Positions 1-8,175 are shown, counted from the first letter of the stretch. The stretch is DNA of 9,778 nucleotides from Chitinophagaceae bacterium (GCA_025455245.1 JALOMX010000048.1:1-9778); one strand, 5' to 3'. Numbers and translations are program-made. Notes: a model not told the origin generated them from the sequence alone.

Positions 1-299
1 GTGGGCAACTCATCACCTATAAGCATGGTATCAGGATCGCGCCTTCTCATGTAAGCATCTGTGTAATTAGCAGAAATCCCATTGGTTACCTTATGCACTA
101 TAGCCTCGGAAACTTCCTTGCCATCAGGAAGGGTGTACTTTACTTCAAACTGATCACTGTTTTCACCATTTACTGCAGCCACGGCAAGCTGATCAACAGA
201 ATCAAATACCTGAAAAGATTTACATTTCTTCAAAATTTCATATGCATCATCAGGCAATAACACTTTACTTCTTTCCAATACATCAAACAAATTTTTCAT
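1..299 (-). CDS. DUF4914-type protein, N-terminal part (cut by window edge)
   Basis: The first 99 residues of a minus-strand protein begin with ATG at 299 and run off the left edge. The sequence begins MKNLFDVLERSKVLLPDDAY and contains NYTDAYMRRRDPDTMLIGDE near residues 78-97. From memory, the NYT-x-x-YMRRRDPD block followed by an I-[AG]-D-[ED]-x-PT segment is typical of the N-terminus of DUF4914 proteins. These are roughly 600-residue soluble proteins of unknown function that are common in Bacteroidota and anaerobes. No signal peptide or membrane segment is visible in this part. The gene lies 133 bp downstream of the SulP gene on the same strand, so co-transcription is possible but not shown. 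The family assignment rests on recall of one conserved block. The rest of the protein, including any nucleotide-binding loop, is outside the window. Confidence 0.7.
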   Translation of the reverse strand, partial: MKNLFDVLERSKVLLPDDAYEILKKCKSFQVFDSVDQLAVAAVNGENSDQFEVKYTLPDGKEVSEAIVHKVTNGISANYTDAYMRRRDPDTMLIGDELP

Positions 300-432
300 A
301 GGTTGGTTAATTTTATTTTTTAATATGATATTTTTTTCAGTTTATTCATTTCCCATATCCAATAAGAAAATCCTTTCAACTTTTTCGGATACAATCTTGC
401 ATAATTGGGTTAAAGAAGTTTTTATATTTCCA

Positions 433-2004
433 TCAAGCCACCGGATCAATGAATTTAATGGTTTCAACAATAATATTCCTGTTACCGGCACTATCACGGT
501 AATCCCTTATCAGTTCCACCACATCATAGGATATGGAAACAGATCTTGAACAATCAATGATAACCTTTGAACCGGATGGAATTTCTTCCAATGCCTTTAC
601 AACACTTGCCTTATTAAAAAATGAAACCTCCTCTGCCAATATGATGTGATAGGTTTTTATTCTGTCATCACTGGAAATAATTTCCCTGACCTGATAGGAG
701 TTGCGATAACTATGCCATAGGGCATAAAGTCCGCCGACCATTAATCCGGCAGTAATCCCCTTGAGCAAATCGGTTAACAATATGACCAGAATGGTGATTA
801 TAAATGGGATAAATTGCTCATGGCCAAGTTTGTACATCTGTCTGAAGAGTGCCGGCTTTGCTAACTTATAACCTACAATAAAGAGAATGGATGCCAGTGT
901 TGCAAGAGGTAGCATATTTAAAACAGGCGCAATGAAAATTGAACTTAGAAGCAGCAGAAAACCATGGAAGATTGTCGACATTTTTGTTCTACCGCCAAAA
1001 GTGATATTGGCGCTACTCCTTACAATCACCTGGGTTATTGGTAATCCGCCAACCAGCCCTGAAATAAGGTTTCCGATCCCCTGCGCTTTTAATTCCCTGT
1101 TGGTTGGTGTTGTCCGTTTAAAAGGGTCCATCTTATCAGTTGCTTCCACACAAAGAAGTGTTTCGAGACTTGCAACAACAGATATAACAATGGCTATTTC
1201 CCAAACCTTCATATTGGTTATGGCAGCAAAGTCGGGAGTGATAAACTGATTGAAATACCCCTGGAAATTTTCCGGAACCGGAATGTTTACAACCTGATCA
1301 GGATTTAGCGAAAAAGGCAATAGCCCTTTTTGAAAAAAATAATGAAGGATAATGCCTGAAATAACCGCAACCAGTGGGCCATTAAGCATACCGAAAATCT
1401 TATGTTTCCTGGAAAGAACAAATTCCCAAAGAAGAAGAATAATCAATGAAAAAATGGTAACCATTATCGCGCCCGGCGATATTTGTTCGAAAGCATTTAC
1501 AATAGATGAAAATGTATTTTCTCCGTCGGGCTGAAAAAATGAAAAATCGCCCTCCGGGTCTTTATCCCAGCCAAGGGCATGAGGAATTTGTTTTAAAATG
1601 ATTACCAATCCAATGCCTGTAAGCATTCCTTTAATAACCGATGAAGGAAAAAAGTAAGCTATAAAACCGGCCTTTGCAAAGCCCAATGCAAGTTGAAAAA
1701 TTCCTGCAAGAACAACAGCCATTAGAAAAGCTTCCCATGACCCTTCCAATGCAGCAATGGAGGAATAAACTATAACGGCAAGGCCGGCTGCCGGCCCGCT
1801 TACACCTAATTGCGAACCGCTCGCGGCCCCTACAATGATGCCGCCGATAATTCCGGAAATAATTCCTGCAAACAAGGGAGCACCCGATGCCAGTGCAATC
1901 CCCAAACAGAGAGGAACAGCAACCAGGAAGACTACGATACTTGCCGGAAGATCGTGCTTAATATCATCAATAAAAACCTTCAAAGAATGTTCTTTATAAA
2001 ACAA
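433..2004 (-). CDS. SulP family inorganic anion transporter with STAS domain
   Basis: An inner-membrane SulP (SLC26-like) transporter of about 523 aa, the usual length for bacterial members. Many hydrophobic segments run from about residue 21 to 430. Family signatures are DLPASIVVFLVAVPLCLGIA near the N-terminus (18-37), SVVASLETLLCVEATDKMDP (275-294) and QGIGNLISGLVGGLPITQ (308-325) followed by VRSSANI. A C-terminal cytoplasmic STAS domain occupies about 450-520 (VIIDCSRSVSISYDVVELIR). Relatives carry bicarbonate, sulfate or other anions; the substrate cannot be read from the sequence. Bicarbonate is a reasonable guess for this Bacteroidota clade, but no carbonic anhydrase gene is next door. 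No in-frame ATG lies between the upstream stop (2032-2034) and the first membrane segment. Translation must start at TTG 2002-2004 or TTG 1981-1983, or at ATT 2014-2016. The 1983 TTG would give the short tail (M)KVFIDDIKHDLPAS usual for the family, so the true start may be seven codons inside the coordinates given. Confidence 0.93.
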   Translation of the reverse strand: MFYKEHSLKVFIDDIKHDLPASIVVFLVAVPLCLGIALASGAPLFAGIISGIIGGIIVGAASGSQLGVSGPAAGLAVIVYSSIAALEGSWEAFLMAVVLAGIFQLALGFAKAGFIAYFFPSSVIKGMLTGIGLVIILKQIPHALGWDKDPEGDFSFFQPDGENTFSSIVNAFEQISPGAIMVTIFSLIILLLWEFVLSRKHKIFGMLNGPLVAVISGIILHYFFQKGLLPFSLNPDQVVNIPVPENFQGYFNQFITPDFAAITNMKVWEIAIVISVVASLETLLCVEATDKMDPFKRTTPTNRELKAQGIGNLISGLVGGLPITQVIVRSSANITFGGRTKMSTIFHGFLLLLSSIFIAPVLNMLPLATLASILFIVGYKLAKPALFRQMYKLGHEQFIPFIITILVILLTDLLKGITAGLMVGGLYALWHSYRNSYQVREIISSDDRIKTYHIILAEEVSFFNKASVVKALEEIPSGSKVIIDCSRSVSISYDVVELIRDYRDSAGNRNIIVETIKFIDPVA

Positions 2005-2220
2005 ATCGGAGCGAATGTAACTTGTAAAAAATCAGAAAAAGTTGATAAAAATCAGCCTTGGTAAACCTTAACAAAAAGATTCATGAGATTTATTCTTAAT
2101 ACAGACTTCTGAATATTTTGTGAGAAATCAAACAACCTGCAGAATGGTTGCAACTAATTCTGCTGATATTTGCTCATTCATTATTGAATTCTTTAAAAAT
2201 ATAGTTCACCTCATAACTAC

Positions 2221-2997
2221 ATGGCAAGAAAAACCCGGAACAGTGGCTGGATTGGACTGATTTTTGTGATACTTATTTTCCTGGCCTATCGTGCTATTCA
2301 GCGGCTATCCCCCTTTGAGCCGGGTTCCGATAAGGAAACTACCTTTACCATGTACCCCGATTTCGGGATAGCGCTCCCCAACAATTTTCTTATCCATGGC
2401 ATTGATGTCAGCCGGTATCAAAAAAACATAAACTGGAAACTGGTAAAAACGATGCAAAGCCGTGACGTAAAAATCGGATTTGCATTTATCAAAGCAACTG
2501 AAGGTTCCACCCTCACCGACAAACAATTTTCAAGAAACTGGAGAAAAAGCCGTGAAGCAGGCATTGCAAGGGGCGCCTACCACTTTTTCAGGGGGAATAG
2601 TGATGCCGCGGCACAGGCCCGGAATTTTATCAGGGCCGTTACACTTTTGCCCGGCGACCTGCCTCCCGTGCTTGATGTAGAAACCCTTGACAATACTCCG
2701 GTTGAAGAGTACAGGGAAAAGGTGGCGTTGTGGCTCATGCTGATTGAACAGCACTATAAGGTTAAACCGATCATTTATTCCAATGCTTCATTTTATAACA
2801 ACCATCTGCATCCGCGCTTTGCTGATTATCCATTATGGGTGGCGCATTACAAGGAAAAGAACCGCCCAAAGGTAAATCGCGAATGGCTGGTTTGGCAACA
2901 TAACGAAGGAGGCAGGGTAAACGGCATCAATCATCATGTTGACTTCAATGTTTTTAATGGAGACAGCCTTCAATTCAGGGAATGGCTGATCAAATAA
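2221..2997 (+). CDS. GH25 family muramidase (lysozyme), membrane-anchored
   Basis: A 258-aa glycoside hydrolase family 25 protein, predicted to cleave the N-acetylmuramic acid to N-acetylglucosamine bond of peptidoglycan. A basic N-terminus (MARKTR) is followed by one hydrophobic segment at about 9-24, an uncleaved anchor or signal that would place the enzyme in the periplasm. The catalytic domain covers about 58-255. It shows GIDVSRYQ (60-67, with Asp62), FAFIKATEGSTLTDKQF (87-103), AGIARGAYHFF (113-123), PPVLDVE (148-154, with the DxE pair Asp152/Glu154), WVAHY (206-210) and the WQHN...VDFNVF end (225-245). These are the expected GH25 landmarks, so the enzyme looks intact. No cell-wall binding repeats, holin or phage genes accompany it, so a role in housekeeping wall turnover or in attacking other bacteria fits better than prophage lysis. 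Its stop codon directly abuts the stop of the convergent DUF3089 gene. Confidence 0.93.
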   Translation: MARKTRNSGWIGLIFVILIFLAYRAIQRLSPFEPGSDKETTFTMYPDFGIALPNNFLIHGIDVSRYQKNINWKLVKTMQSRDVKIGFAFIKATEGSTLTDKQFSRNWRKSREAGIARGAYHFFRGNSDAAAQARNFIRAVTLLPGDLPPVLDVETLDNTPVEEYREKVALWLMLIEQHYKVKPIIYSNASFYNNHLHPRFADYPLWVAHYKEKNRPKVNREWLVWQHNEGGRVNGINHHVDFNVFNGDSLQFREWLIK

Positions 2998-4107
2998 TTA
3001 TCTTGTTTTTTGCCGGTAGGCCTCTACCCTTTCCACCACATTATCCCTGATATCTTTCCAGAAAAGGTTTATGTCGCCGATATGATAATTCTTACGTGTA
3101 AAAAGGAAATTACCGAAAAAACGGGGCTTGGTACTCCAAAGAATATTTCCTTTTGCTAAGGCCGAAACATTGGCCGGTTTGGGCTTATTAAAATTATACA
3201 ATACGGCGCCTTTGTTATTGTTTCTGTTTGCCTGTTCTTCATCTGTTTTCCATGAAATGGGATTGACCACGATGGCTTTGAAATTTTCACGGTTTACATA
3301 TCCGGGCATATACCCCATTTTAAAAGTCCTCCACGATAAAATGCACCCGGTTTCCAAAGGCGTTTTACAGGCATCTAAGCTTGAAAAATAATCAGTACGA
3401 ACAGGCAACCCGATCAGGTAAGCGGCAACAAGCTGTTCCTGAAGGGGAGTTCCTTCAATACATTCCTTAACAAGTCTTGCTGCATGCAGCGTGCCCTGAC
3501 TGTGCGAGGCAATGACAAATGGCCTCCCTTTGTTTTCGTTCTGTAAATAATATAAGAAAGCCGAACGTACATCTTTATACGCCAATTCAAATATCACTTT
3601 CGCAATACTGTCTTCAATATAAAAAGTTTGTATATGTGCCTGACGATATCTCGGAGCAAAAACCCTGAAGCAGTTAAAAGCCGAGGCCTGAAAAAAAACA
3701 GACCCCTTATCGGTTGAATGATTTACGACTTCATCGGTAACAGATGCATTCCACCTTCTTAGCTCTTCCGGATAGATAAGCATTTTCTGATTGACAGCCT
3801 TTTCATCAGTGTACGTAGTAGGATGAACAAAAAAAACATCAATACCTGTATCCGTCTGCAGGGGCCTGTAAGGACGGGGAAGGCTGTCTGAAAAATCCCA
3901 TTTCCCGGGATGCGCTGCCCAATGGTTCAGGTTGGAATAGTCCGGAAGTTCATCGGAGGATCTCCTGTTTTCAACCGTTGTAAGCCTTGCAGGGCCGCAG
4001 GCATTGAATAGGACAGAAAAAGTACCTGCCAATATAAAATTCCAAAAAGAAATCCTATTCCTGCAGGAATTAAAAAAAATTGTTTTATTTGTATAATTCA
4101 CATGCAT
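2998..4107 (-). CDS. DUF3089 alpha/beta-hydrolase-like lipoprotein
   Basis: A 369-aa protein of the DUF3089 family, distant relatives of alpha/beta-hydrolase lipases with no established substrate. From the ATG at 4107, a positively charged, hydrophobic leader (RISFWNFILAGTFSVLFNAC) ends at Cys37, which suggests a lipoprotein exported and anchored in an outer or inner membrane. The Phe at -3 makes the lipobox imperfect. The family block FFVHPTTY is at 92-99 and FAPRYRQAHIQTFY at about 150-163. The nucleophile elbow SHSQG is at 201-205 with Ser203. The late HIGD segment at 342-345 offers the catalytic His and a possible acid. The reading frame stays open up to an ATG at 4203, but that longer form would overlap the divergent oxygenase gene and put 32 residues before the signal sequence, so 4107 is preferred. 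The gene stands alone: it diverges from the oxygenase across 51 bp and converges on the GH25 gene. Confidence 0.87.
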   Translation of the reverse strand: MHVNYTNKTIFFNSCRNRISFWNFILAGTFSVLFNACGPARLTTVENRRSSDELPDYSNLNHWAAHPGKWDFSDSLPRPYRPLQTDTGIDVFFVHPTTYTDEKAVNQKMLIYPEELRRWNASVTDEVVNHSTDKGSVFFQASAFNCFRVFAPRYRQAHIQTFYIEDSIAKVIFELAYKDVRSAFLYYLQNENKGRPFVIASHSQGTLHAARLVKECIEGTPLQEQLVAAYLIGLPVRTDYFSSLDACKTPLETGCILSWRTFKMGYMPGYVNRENFKAIVVNPISWKTDEEQANRNNNKGAVLYNFNKPKPANVSALAKGNILWSTKPRFFGNFLFTRKNYHIGDINLFWKDIRDNVVERVEAYRQKTR

Positions 4108-4158
4108 GTAAAACCAATTATAAACATGCCCATTTGTAACACTTAAAAGTACGATTGT

Positions 4159-5103
4159 ATGAGCATTCCCGTTGTTGACCTTGCCAAATTTACCAAAGGA
4201 CATCCGGATGAACGAAAAGAATTTGTATATGAATTAGGCCGTGCATATGAGGATGTTGGATTTGTTGCCGTAAAAAATCATGGCATTCCCGAAGACTTGA
4301 TCGATGAATTATACCGGTATGTAAAAGAGTTTTTTGAATTGAGTATTGAAACCAAAAAACGCTATGAAAAGCCTGAATTGGCCGGGCAACGGGGATATAC
4401 AAGTTTTGGAAAGGAACATGCAAAAGGAAGTGAGGCACCCGACCTGAAGGAATTTTTCCAGTATGGTCAGACGGTGGAAAACGATGACCCTGTAAAAGCA
4501 GAATATCCTGCGAATATTACGGTGGATGAAATACCGCAGTTTACCCCAACCCTGTACCGGGCTTACCGCCATTTTGAAAAAAGTGGCCGGGAGTTATTAA
4601 AGGCCATTTCAATTTACCTTGGCCTTGATGAAAATTATTTTGAGCACTATGTGGTAAACGGCAACAGTATCCTGAGGGCCATTCATTATCCGCCAATCCA
4701 ACAAGAGCCCAAAAGCGCGATCAGGGCCGAACAGCATGAAGACATAAACCTGATAACCTTGCTTGTAGGAGCAAGCGCCGATGGCTTACAGATTCTTTCA
4801 AAACAAAATGAATGGGTTGCCGTTACAGCCTTGCCGGGGCAAATCGTGGTCAATGTAGGGGATATGCTGCAGCGGCTTACCAACAACCGCCTTCGCAGCA
4901 CCACACACCGGGTAGTAAATCCACCGCGTGAACTTTGGGGAACAAGCCGTTTTAGTATTCCGTTTTTCCTGCATCCAAAAGGAACCATGAGCCTTGCATG
5001 CCTTGAAAACTGTATCGACTATGATCATCCCAAAGCTTATGAAGATGCAACCGCAGGTGAGTACCTTGATGAAAGATTGCGCGAAATCGGGTTGAAAAAA
5101 TAA
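4159..5103 (+). CDS. 2-oxoglutarate/Fe(II)-dependent oxygenase, isopenicillin-N-synthase-like
   Basis: A 314-aa soluble oxygenase of the IPNS-like 2OG-Fe(II) superfamily. An N-terminal non-haem dioxygenase domain covers about 3-110 (IPVVDL at 3-8, GFVAVKNHGIP at 34-44, RGYTSFGKE at 78-86). The catalytic jelly roll covers about 165-280. The iron ligands are visible as H193-E-D195 (HxD) and H250 (STTHRVVNPP), with the 2OG-binding R264-F-S266 motif. All catalytic residues are present, so it should be active. The family hydroxylates, desaturates or closes rings on small molecules; the substrate here is unknown. No NRPS, beta-lactam or pigment genes are nearby, so the name 'isopenicillin N synthase' should not be taken as its function. 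ATG 4159 is the only sensible start, since an in-frame TAA lies at 4144-4146. It ends 8 bp before the stop of the convergent zapA. Confidence 0.92.
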   Translation: MSIPVVDLAKFTKGHPDERKEFVYELGRAYEDVGFVAVKNHGIPEDLIDELYRYVKEFFELSIETKKRYEKPELAGQRGYTSFGKEHAKGSEAPDLKEFFQYGQTVENDDPVKAEYPANITVDEIPQFTPTLYRAYRHFEKSGRELLKAISIYLGLDENYFEHYVVNGNSILRAIHYPPIQQEPKSAIRAEQHEDINLITLLVGASADGLQILSKQNEWVAVTALPGQIVVNVGDMLQRLTNNRLRSTTHRVVNPPRELWGTSRFSIPFFLHPKGTMSLACLENCIDYDHPKAYEDATAGEYLDERLREIGLKK

Positions 5104-5111
5104 AAACGGGA

Positions 5112-5399
5112 TTAATCCACAGCCTTGTCAAGGATGGCTTCAATCCTTGTAAGTTCAGTAAGGACGGTGTCGGTTGCAATACCCTGTGCAATAGCTGCCT
5201 GTGGCTGTGTAGCATACCATGCCATGACCATACTGACATAATCCTGCATGTCTTTGCCTGCAAAACTGCTTTTAAATTCAAGCACTTTGTCATTTAAAAA
5301 TTTTATGGTCTTACGAACCATTTCTTCGTCTTTTGGCTCCACCTTAATGCGGTAACTTCTGTCCGCAATGGTAATGGTGATGGGAATCAGATCCTGCAT
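5112..5399 (-). CDS. zapA: Cell division protein ZapA
   Basis: A 95-aa ZapA-family protein, which binds FtsZ and helps bundle and stabilise the Z-ring at midcell. The N-terminal head has the family's short beta hairpin (PITITIADRSYRIKVEPKDE, 6-25) followed by a helix containing VRKTIKFLNDKV (28-39). A long amphipathic helix follows (DYVSMVMAWYATQ near 53-65, then LTELTRIEAILDK at 80-92), matching the ZapA dimerisation coil. The length matches the family. It is the last gene of the pheT operon, 34 bp after the small coiled-coil gene. In many Bacteroidota, as I recall, rny (ribonuclease Y) follows zapA; here a convergent oxygenase gene follows instead. The ZapA call is well supported by sequence and context. 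Confidence 0.88.
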   Translation of the reverse strand: MQDLIPITITIADRSYRIKVEPKDEEMVRKTIKFLNDKVLEFKSSFAGKDMQDYVSMVMAWYATQPQAAIAQGIATDTVLTELTRIEAILDKAVD

Positions 5400-5433
5400 A
5401 ATTTGTTAAATGACAGAAAATAAAATTAAATGA

Positions 5434-5721
5434 CTACGCCTGCAAATGAGCTATTACCTTATCAATATCCCTGATAAATCCGTTGATCCTTTTTTCAAAC
5501 TCTTTCTTACCTTTTTCATCCATTTGCGCGGTTGCTGCTTTCAGCGCAACCACCTGATCTTCGAGCAAAGATACCTTTTGGGTAAGGTCATCCACCTGCT
5601 TTTGTTTAGAACTGAGGTCCTGAAGTAAACGGTCTTTTTCCCGCTGCAAAGAATCCCGCTGCCTGATAAGCACCTGGATCTTTTGGCCGATTCGCTGTAT
5701 GGTTTCAATCGATTCGTTCAT
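5434..5721 (-). CDS. Small coiled-coil protein, possible ZapB-like division factor
   Basis: A 95-aa, almost entirely helical and highly charged protein with no signal peptide or membrane segment. Residues about 8-62 show hydrophobic residues at heptad-like spacing (I8, I15, L18, L25, L32, L36, V43, L46, V50, L53, V57, L60) among many K, E, Q and D, so a parallel coiled coil is likely. The C-terminal part, EFEKRINGFIRDIDKVIAHL (74-93), is a second amphipathic helix; it resembles the end of small proteins found between pheT and zapA in other Bacteroidota. It sits 21 bp after pheT and 34 bp before zapA. Its position and its similarity in build to enterobacterial ZapB suggest a ZapA partner at the Z-ring. 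This is an inference: coiled coils converge easily and I see no ZapB-specific motif. It is almost certainly a real gene. Confidence 0.82.
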   Translation of the reverse strand: MNESIETIQRIGQKIQVLIRQRDSLQREKDRLLQDLSSKQKQVDDLTQKVSLLEDQVVALKAATAQMDEKGKKEFEKRINGFIRDIDKVIAHLQA

Positions 5722-5742
5722 GTGTAATGAATAGTTACATGA

Positions 5743-8175
5743 TTATTTTCTGACTTCTGCGTTCAATTCCTTTTCAAACTGACCCGATATTTTCTGCATG
5801 GCTACATCAATATCACCATCTGTCATGGTTTTGGTATTATCCTGAAACAGGAAACTCAATGCCATTGATTTTTTGCCCGCCCCAAGTTTTTCATTTTCAA
5901 ACACATCAAACAGCTGAACCTTTTGCAACTGCGGAACATTGGCCTTTTTAGCTGCTTCCGACATTTGGAGCCAGGTTACCCCGGTATCAACCAACAAGGC
6001 AAGGTCGCGCTCTACCGATGGAAACTTGGGTATTTCAGCATATTCTACTTTTTGTGAAGCAATATAAGTCAAAAGAGTTTGCCAATGTATGGCAGCATAC
6101 CAAACAGGTTGTTTAATATCAAAAGTCTGTAGCCGCCTTTTTGAAACTTCTGTAAGGATGGCAATTTCTTTACCCTGAAGCAGGTATCGGACACCTTTGA
6201 GGTAATCATCCTTTAAAGGTTCAAAAGACAAACCGGAAACCCCTGCATAATTCAAAACAGCAGACAGTATTCCTTTGAGAAAGAAAATATCGGCATCTTT
6301 TTCCTTATTACGCCAACCCGCCTCCGTTACATTCCCCGTCACGGTCAATGCAATCCATCTCTCCTCTTTATATTTCCCGGTTCCTGAGGTGGTATATGTC
6401 TTGCCGAATTCAAATAGCCGCAGGTTTTTATTTCGTCTGTTGATATTGAAAGCCACAGCTTCCAGCATGGTTTCAAGCATCGAAGGCCGCATGATATCGA
6501 GATCGGCGCTCAGATTATTCATCATCTTTACGGCCGACTGCAAAACTTCTTCTCCGTAGTATTTACTGTTGGTAATAGAGTTGCTCAATATTTCATTGAA
6601 ACCCATACCCACCAGGTAGTCAGATAACTTTTCCTGCCACCTTTCATCTTCACCCAGGTTGTCGGCTGCAGGTGCCATGGAGATAGCCGTTGGAATTTCT
6701 ACATTGTCCAGTCCATCAATCCGCATGATCTCTTCAACAAGATCGGCCTGAAGGGTAATATCCGGTTTATGGTAAGGTACCGTAAACCAAAGATCATCGG
6801 CACCCTCTTTCACAAACTCAAATCCAAGCGCACCCAGTATGCCTTTTACGGCATCAGGATGGTAGTTTTTACCACTGAGTTTTTTGAGGTAATGATATTT
6901 TAGAGACAGTTGGATTTTGGGTTGGGGATTGGGATAAACATCCGTAATACTCCCGGTTATGGTTCCGCCTGCTATTTCCTTTATCATCAGCGCAGCTCTT
7001 TTCAGTACACTTAAAGTGTTGCTGATATCCACTCCCTTTTCAAAACGGGCTGCTGCATCGGTTCTGAGGCCATGACGCACGCTGCTTTTTCGGATACTTA
7101 CCGGATGGAACCATGCACTCTCCAGAAATACATTTTTGGTATCATTGCTTACACCGCTATGCAATCCGCCAAATACACCTCCAATACACATGGGTGATGC
7201 ATCACCATCGCAAATCATCAGGTCCTCAGCCGAAAGTTTCCGCTCCTTTTCATCAAGCGAAACAAAAAGGGTTTCTTCCGGCAGATTCATAACCCTCACA
7301 TGCCCGCCTTTGATCTGATCCGCATCAAAAGCATGTAATGGCTGTCCTGTTTCGTGAAGGATGAAATTGGTAATATCTACTATATTATTAATGGGTCGCA
7401 AACCTATGGACCGAAGCCTGTTCTTGAGCCAATCGGGGCTTTCGGCAACCGTAATCCCTGAAATACAAACGCCGCAGTACCGCTGACAGGCATCCGTGTT
7501 TTCAATGGTAACCTGAACATTCAATCCCTTCGGGTCGTCAATTTTCAATTGATTACCTTCAAGGGGAGACCGTACCGGCTTCTTCAGTTTTTCATGATGT
7601 GCCATCCATGCACACACATCCCTCGCCACCCCTAAATGGCTCATGGCATCCATATGATTGGGGGTAAGGCCTATTTCGTAAATCCAATCAGTTTCAGGTT
7701 TAAAATATTCAGCAGCAGGCGTCCCGGGTTTCAGATCTGTTTCCAACACCAATATTCCGTCGTGGTTATCGCTGATACCAATTTCATCTTCGGCGCATAT
7801 CATTCCGTGGCTTTCAATCCCCCGGATTTTCACCTTTTTCATGGTTAAAGGGTCTTTCCCAACAGGATAAATAGTGGCGCCTGCAGGGGCTACAACCACC
7901 GTTTGCCCTGCAGCTACATTAGAGGCCCCGCAAACAATCTGCAAATCCGCACCTGTTCCTATGTCAACTGTTGTTAATGATAATTTATCCGCATCGGGAT
8001 GCTTAACGCAGGTTTTTACCTGACCAATGACCAAACCAAGCAATCCGCCGGGGATGCTTTCTTTTTTTTCGAGGCTTTCTACCTCGAGCCCAACGGCCGT
8101 TAAAATCCTGCTTAATTTTTGCGGTTCTACGGGTGCGGGAAGATATTCGCTCAGCCAGTTATAAGAAATTGTCAT
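5743..8175 (-). CDS. pheT: Phenylalanine--tRNA ligase beta subunit
   Basis: The 810-aa beta subunit of the alpha2-beta2 Phe-tRNA synthetase, which charges tRNA-Phe in the cytoplasm; its partner PheS is not in this window. Domains in order: N-terminal B1 with the OB-fold tRNA-binding region at about 40-155 (VKHPDADKLSLTTVDIG, 57-73); the B3/B4 editing region at about 213-385 (NNIVDITNFILHETGQPLHA at 263-282, GLRTDAAARFEKGVD at 369-383); B5 at about 415-490 (DLVEEIMRIDGLDNVEIP at 478-495); the catalytic-like B6/B7 core at about 505-690 (LRLFEFGKTY at 585-594); and the FDX-ACB anticodon-binding domain from about 717 (KFPSVERDLALLVD, 717-730). It is full length and intact. The frame is open to an ATG at 8202, but that codon lies inside the promoter -7 box at 8200-8207, so MTISYNWLSEYLP from 8175 is the better start. 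It heads the pheT, coiled-coil, zapA operon. Confidence 0.97.
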   Translation of the reverse strand: MTISYNWLSEYLPAPVEPQKLSRILTAVGLEVESLEKKESIPGGLLGLVIGQVKTCVKHPDADKLSLTTVDIGTGADLQIVCGASNVAAGQTVVVAPAGATIYPVGKDPLTMKKVKIRGIESHGMICAEDEIGISDNHDGILVLETDLKPGTPAAEYFKPETDWIYEIGLTPNHMDAMSHLGVARDVCAWMAHHEKLKKPVRSPLEGNQLKIDDPKGLNVQVTIENTDACQRYCGVCISGITVAESPDWLKNRLRSIGLRPINNIVDITNFILHETGQPLHAFDADQIKGGHVRVMNLPEETLFVSLDEKERKLSAEDLMICDGDASPMCIGGVFGGLHSGVSNDTKNVFLESAWFHPVSIRKSSVRHGLRTDAAARFEKGVDISNTLSVLKRAALMIKEIAGGTITGSITDVYPNPQPKIQLSLKYHYLKKLSGKNYHPDAVKGILGALGFEFVKEGADDLWFTVPYHKPDITLQADLVEEIMRIDGLDNVEIPTAISMAPAADNLGEDERWQEKLSDYLVGMGFNEILSNSITNSKYYGEEVLQSAVKMMNNLSADLDIMRPSMLETMLEAVAFNINRRNKNLRLFEFGKTYTTSGTGKYKEERWIALTVTGNVTEAGWRNKEKDADIFFLKGILSAVLNYAGVSGLSFEPLKDDYLKGVRYLLQGKEIAILTEVSKRRLQTFDIKQPVWYAAIHWQTLLTYIASQKVEYAEIPKFPSVERDLALLVDTGVTWLQMSEAAKKANVPQLQKVQLFDVFENEKLGAGKKSMALSFLFQDNTKTMTDGDIDVAMQKISGQFEKELNAEVRK

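Noticed and set aside
325..549. 74-residue plus-strand open frame over the end of the SulP gene
   Set aside because: It overlaps the STAS domain coding region antisense and has no recognisable features.
2005..2220. Promoters in the 216-bp divergent gap between SulP and GH25 genes
   Set aside because: Promoters must be present, but I found no exact TAnnTTTG with a properly spaced TTG on either strand; the partial match GATATTTG near 2164 is too weak to annotate.
2221..2997. GH25 muramidase as a sign of a prophage
   Set aside because: No holin, spanin, structural or integrase gene is nearby, and the protein carries an N-terminal anchor as in chromosomal cell-wall enzymes.
4108..4203. Extended N-terminus of the DUF3089 protein starting at 4203
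   Set aside because: It would overlap the divergent oxygenase gene and place 32 extra residues before an obvious signal sequence; ATG 4107 gives a normal lipoprotein leader.
5109..5118. Palindrome GGATTAATCC between zapA and the oxygenase gene, considered as a terminator
   Set aside because: It has no loop and no flanking T-run on either strand, and it overlaps the zapA stop codon, so chance is more likely.
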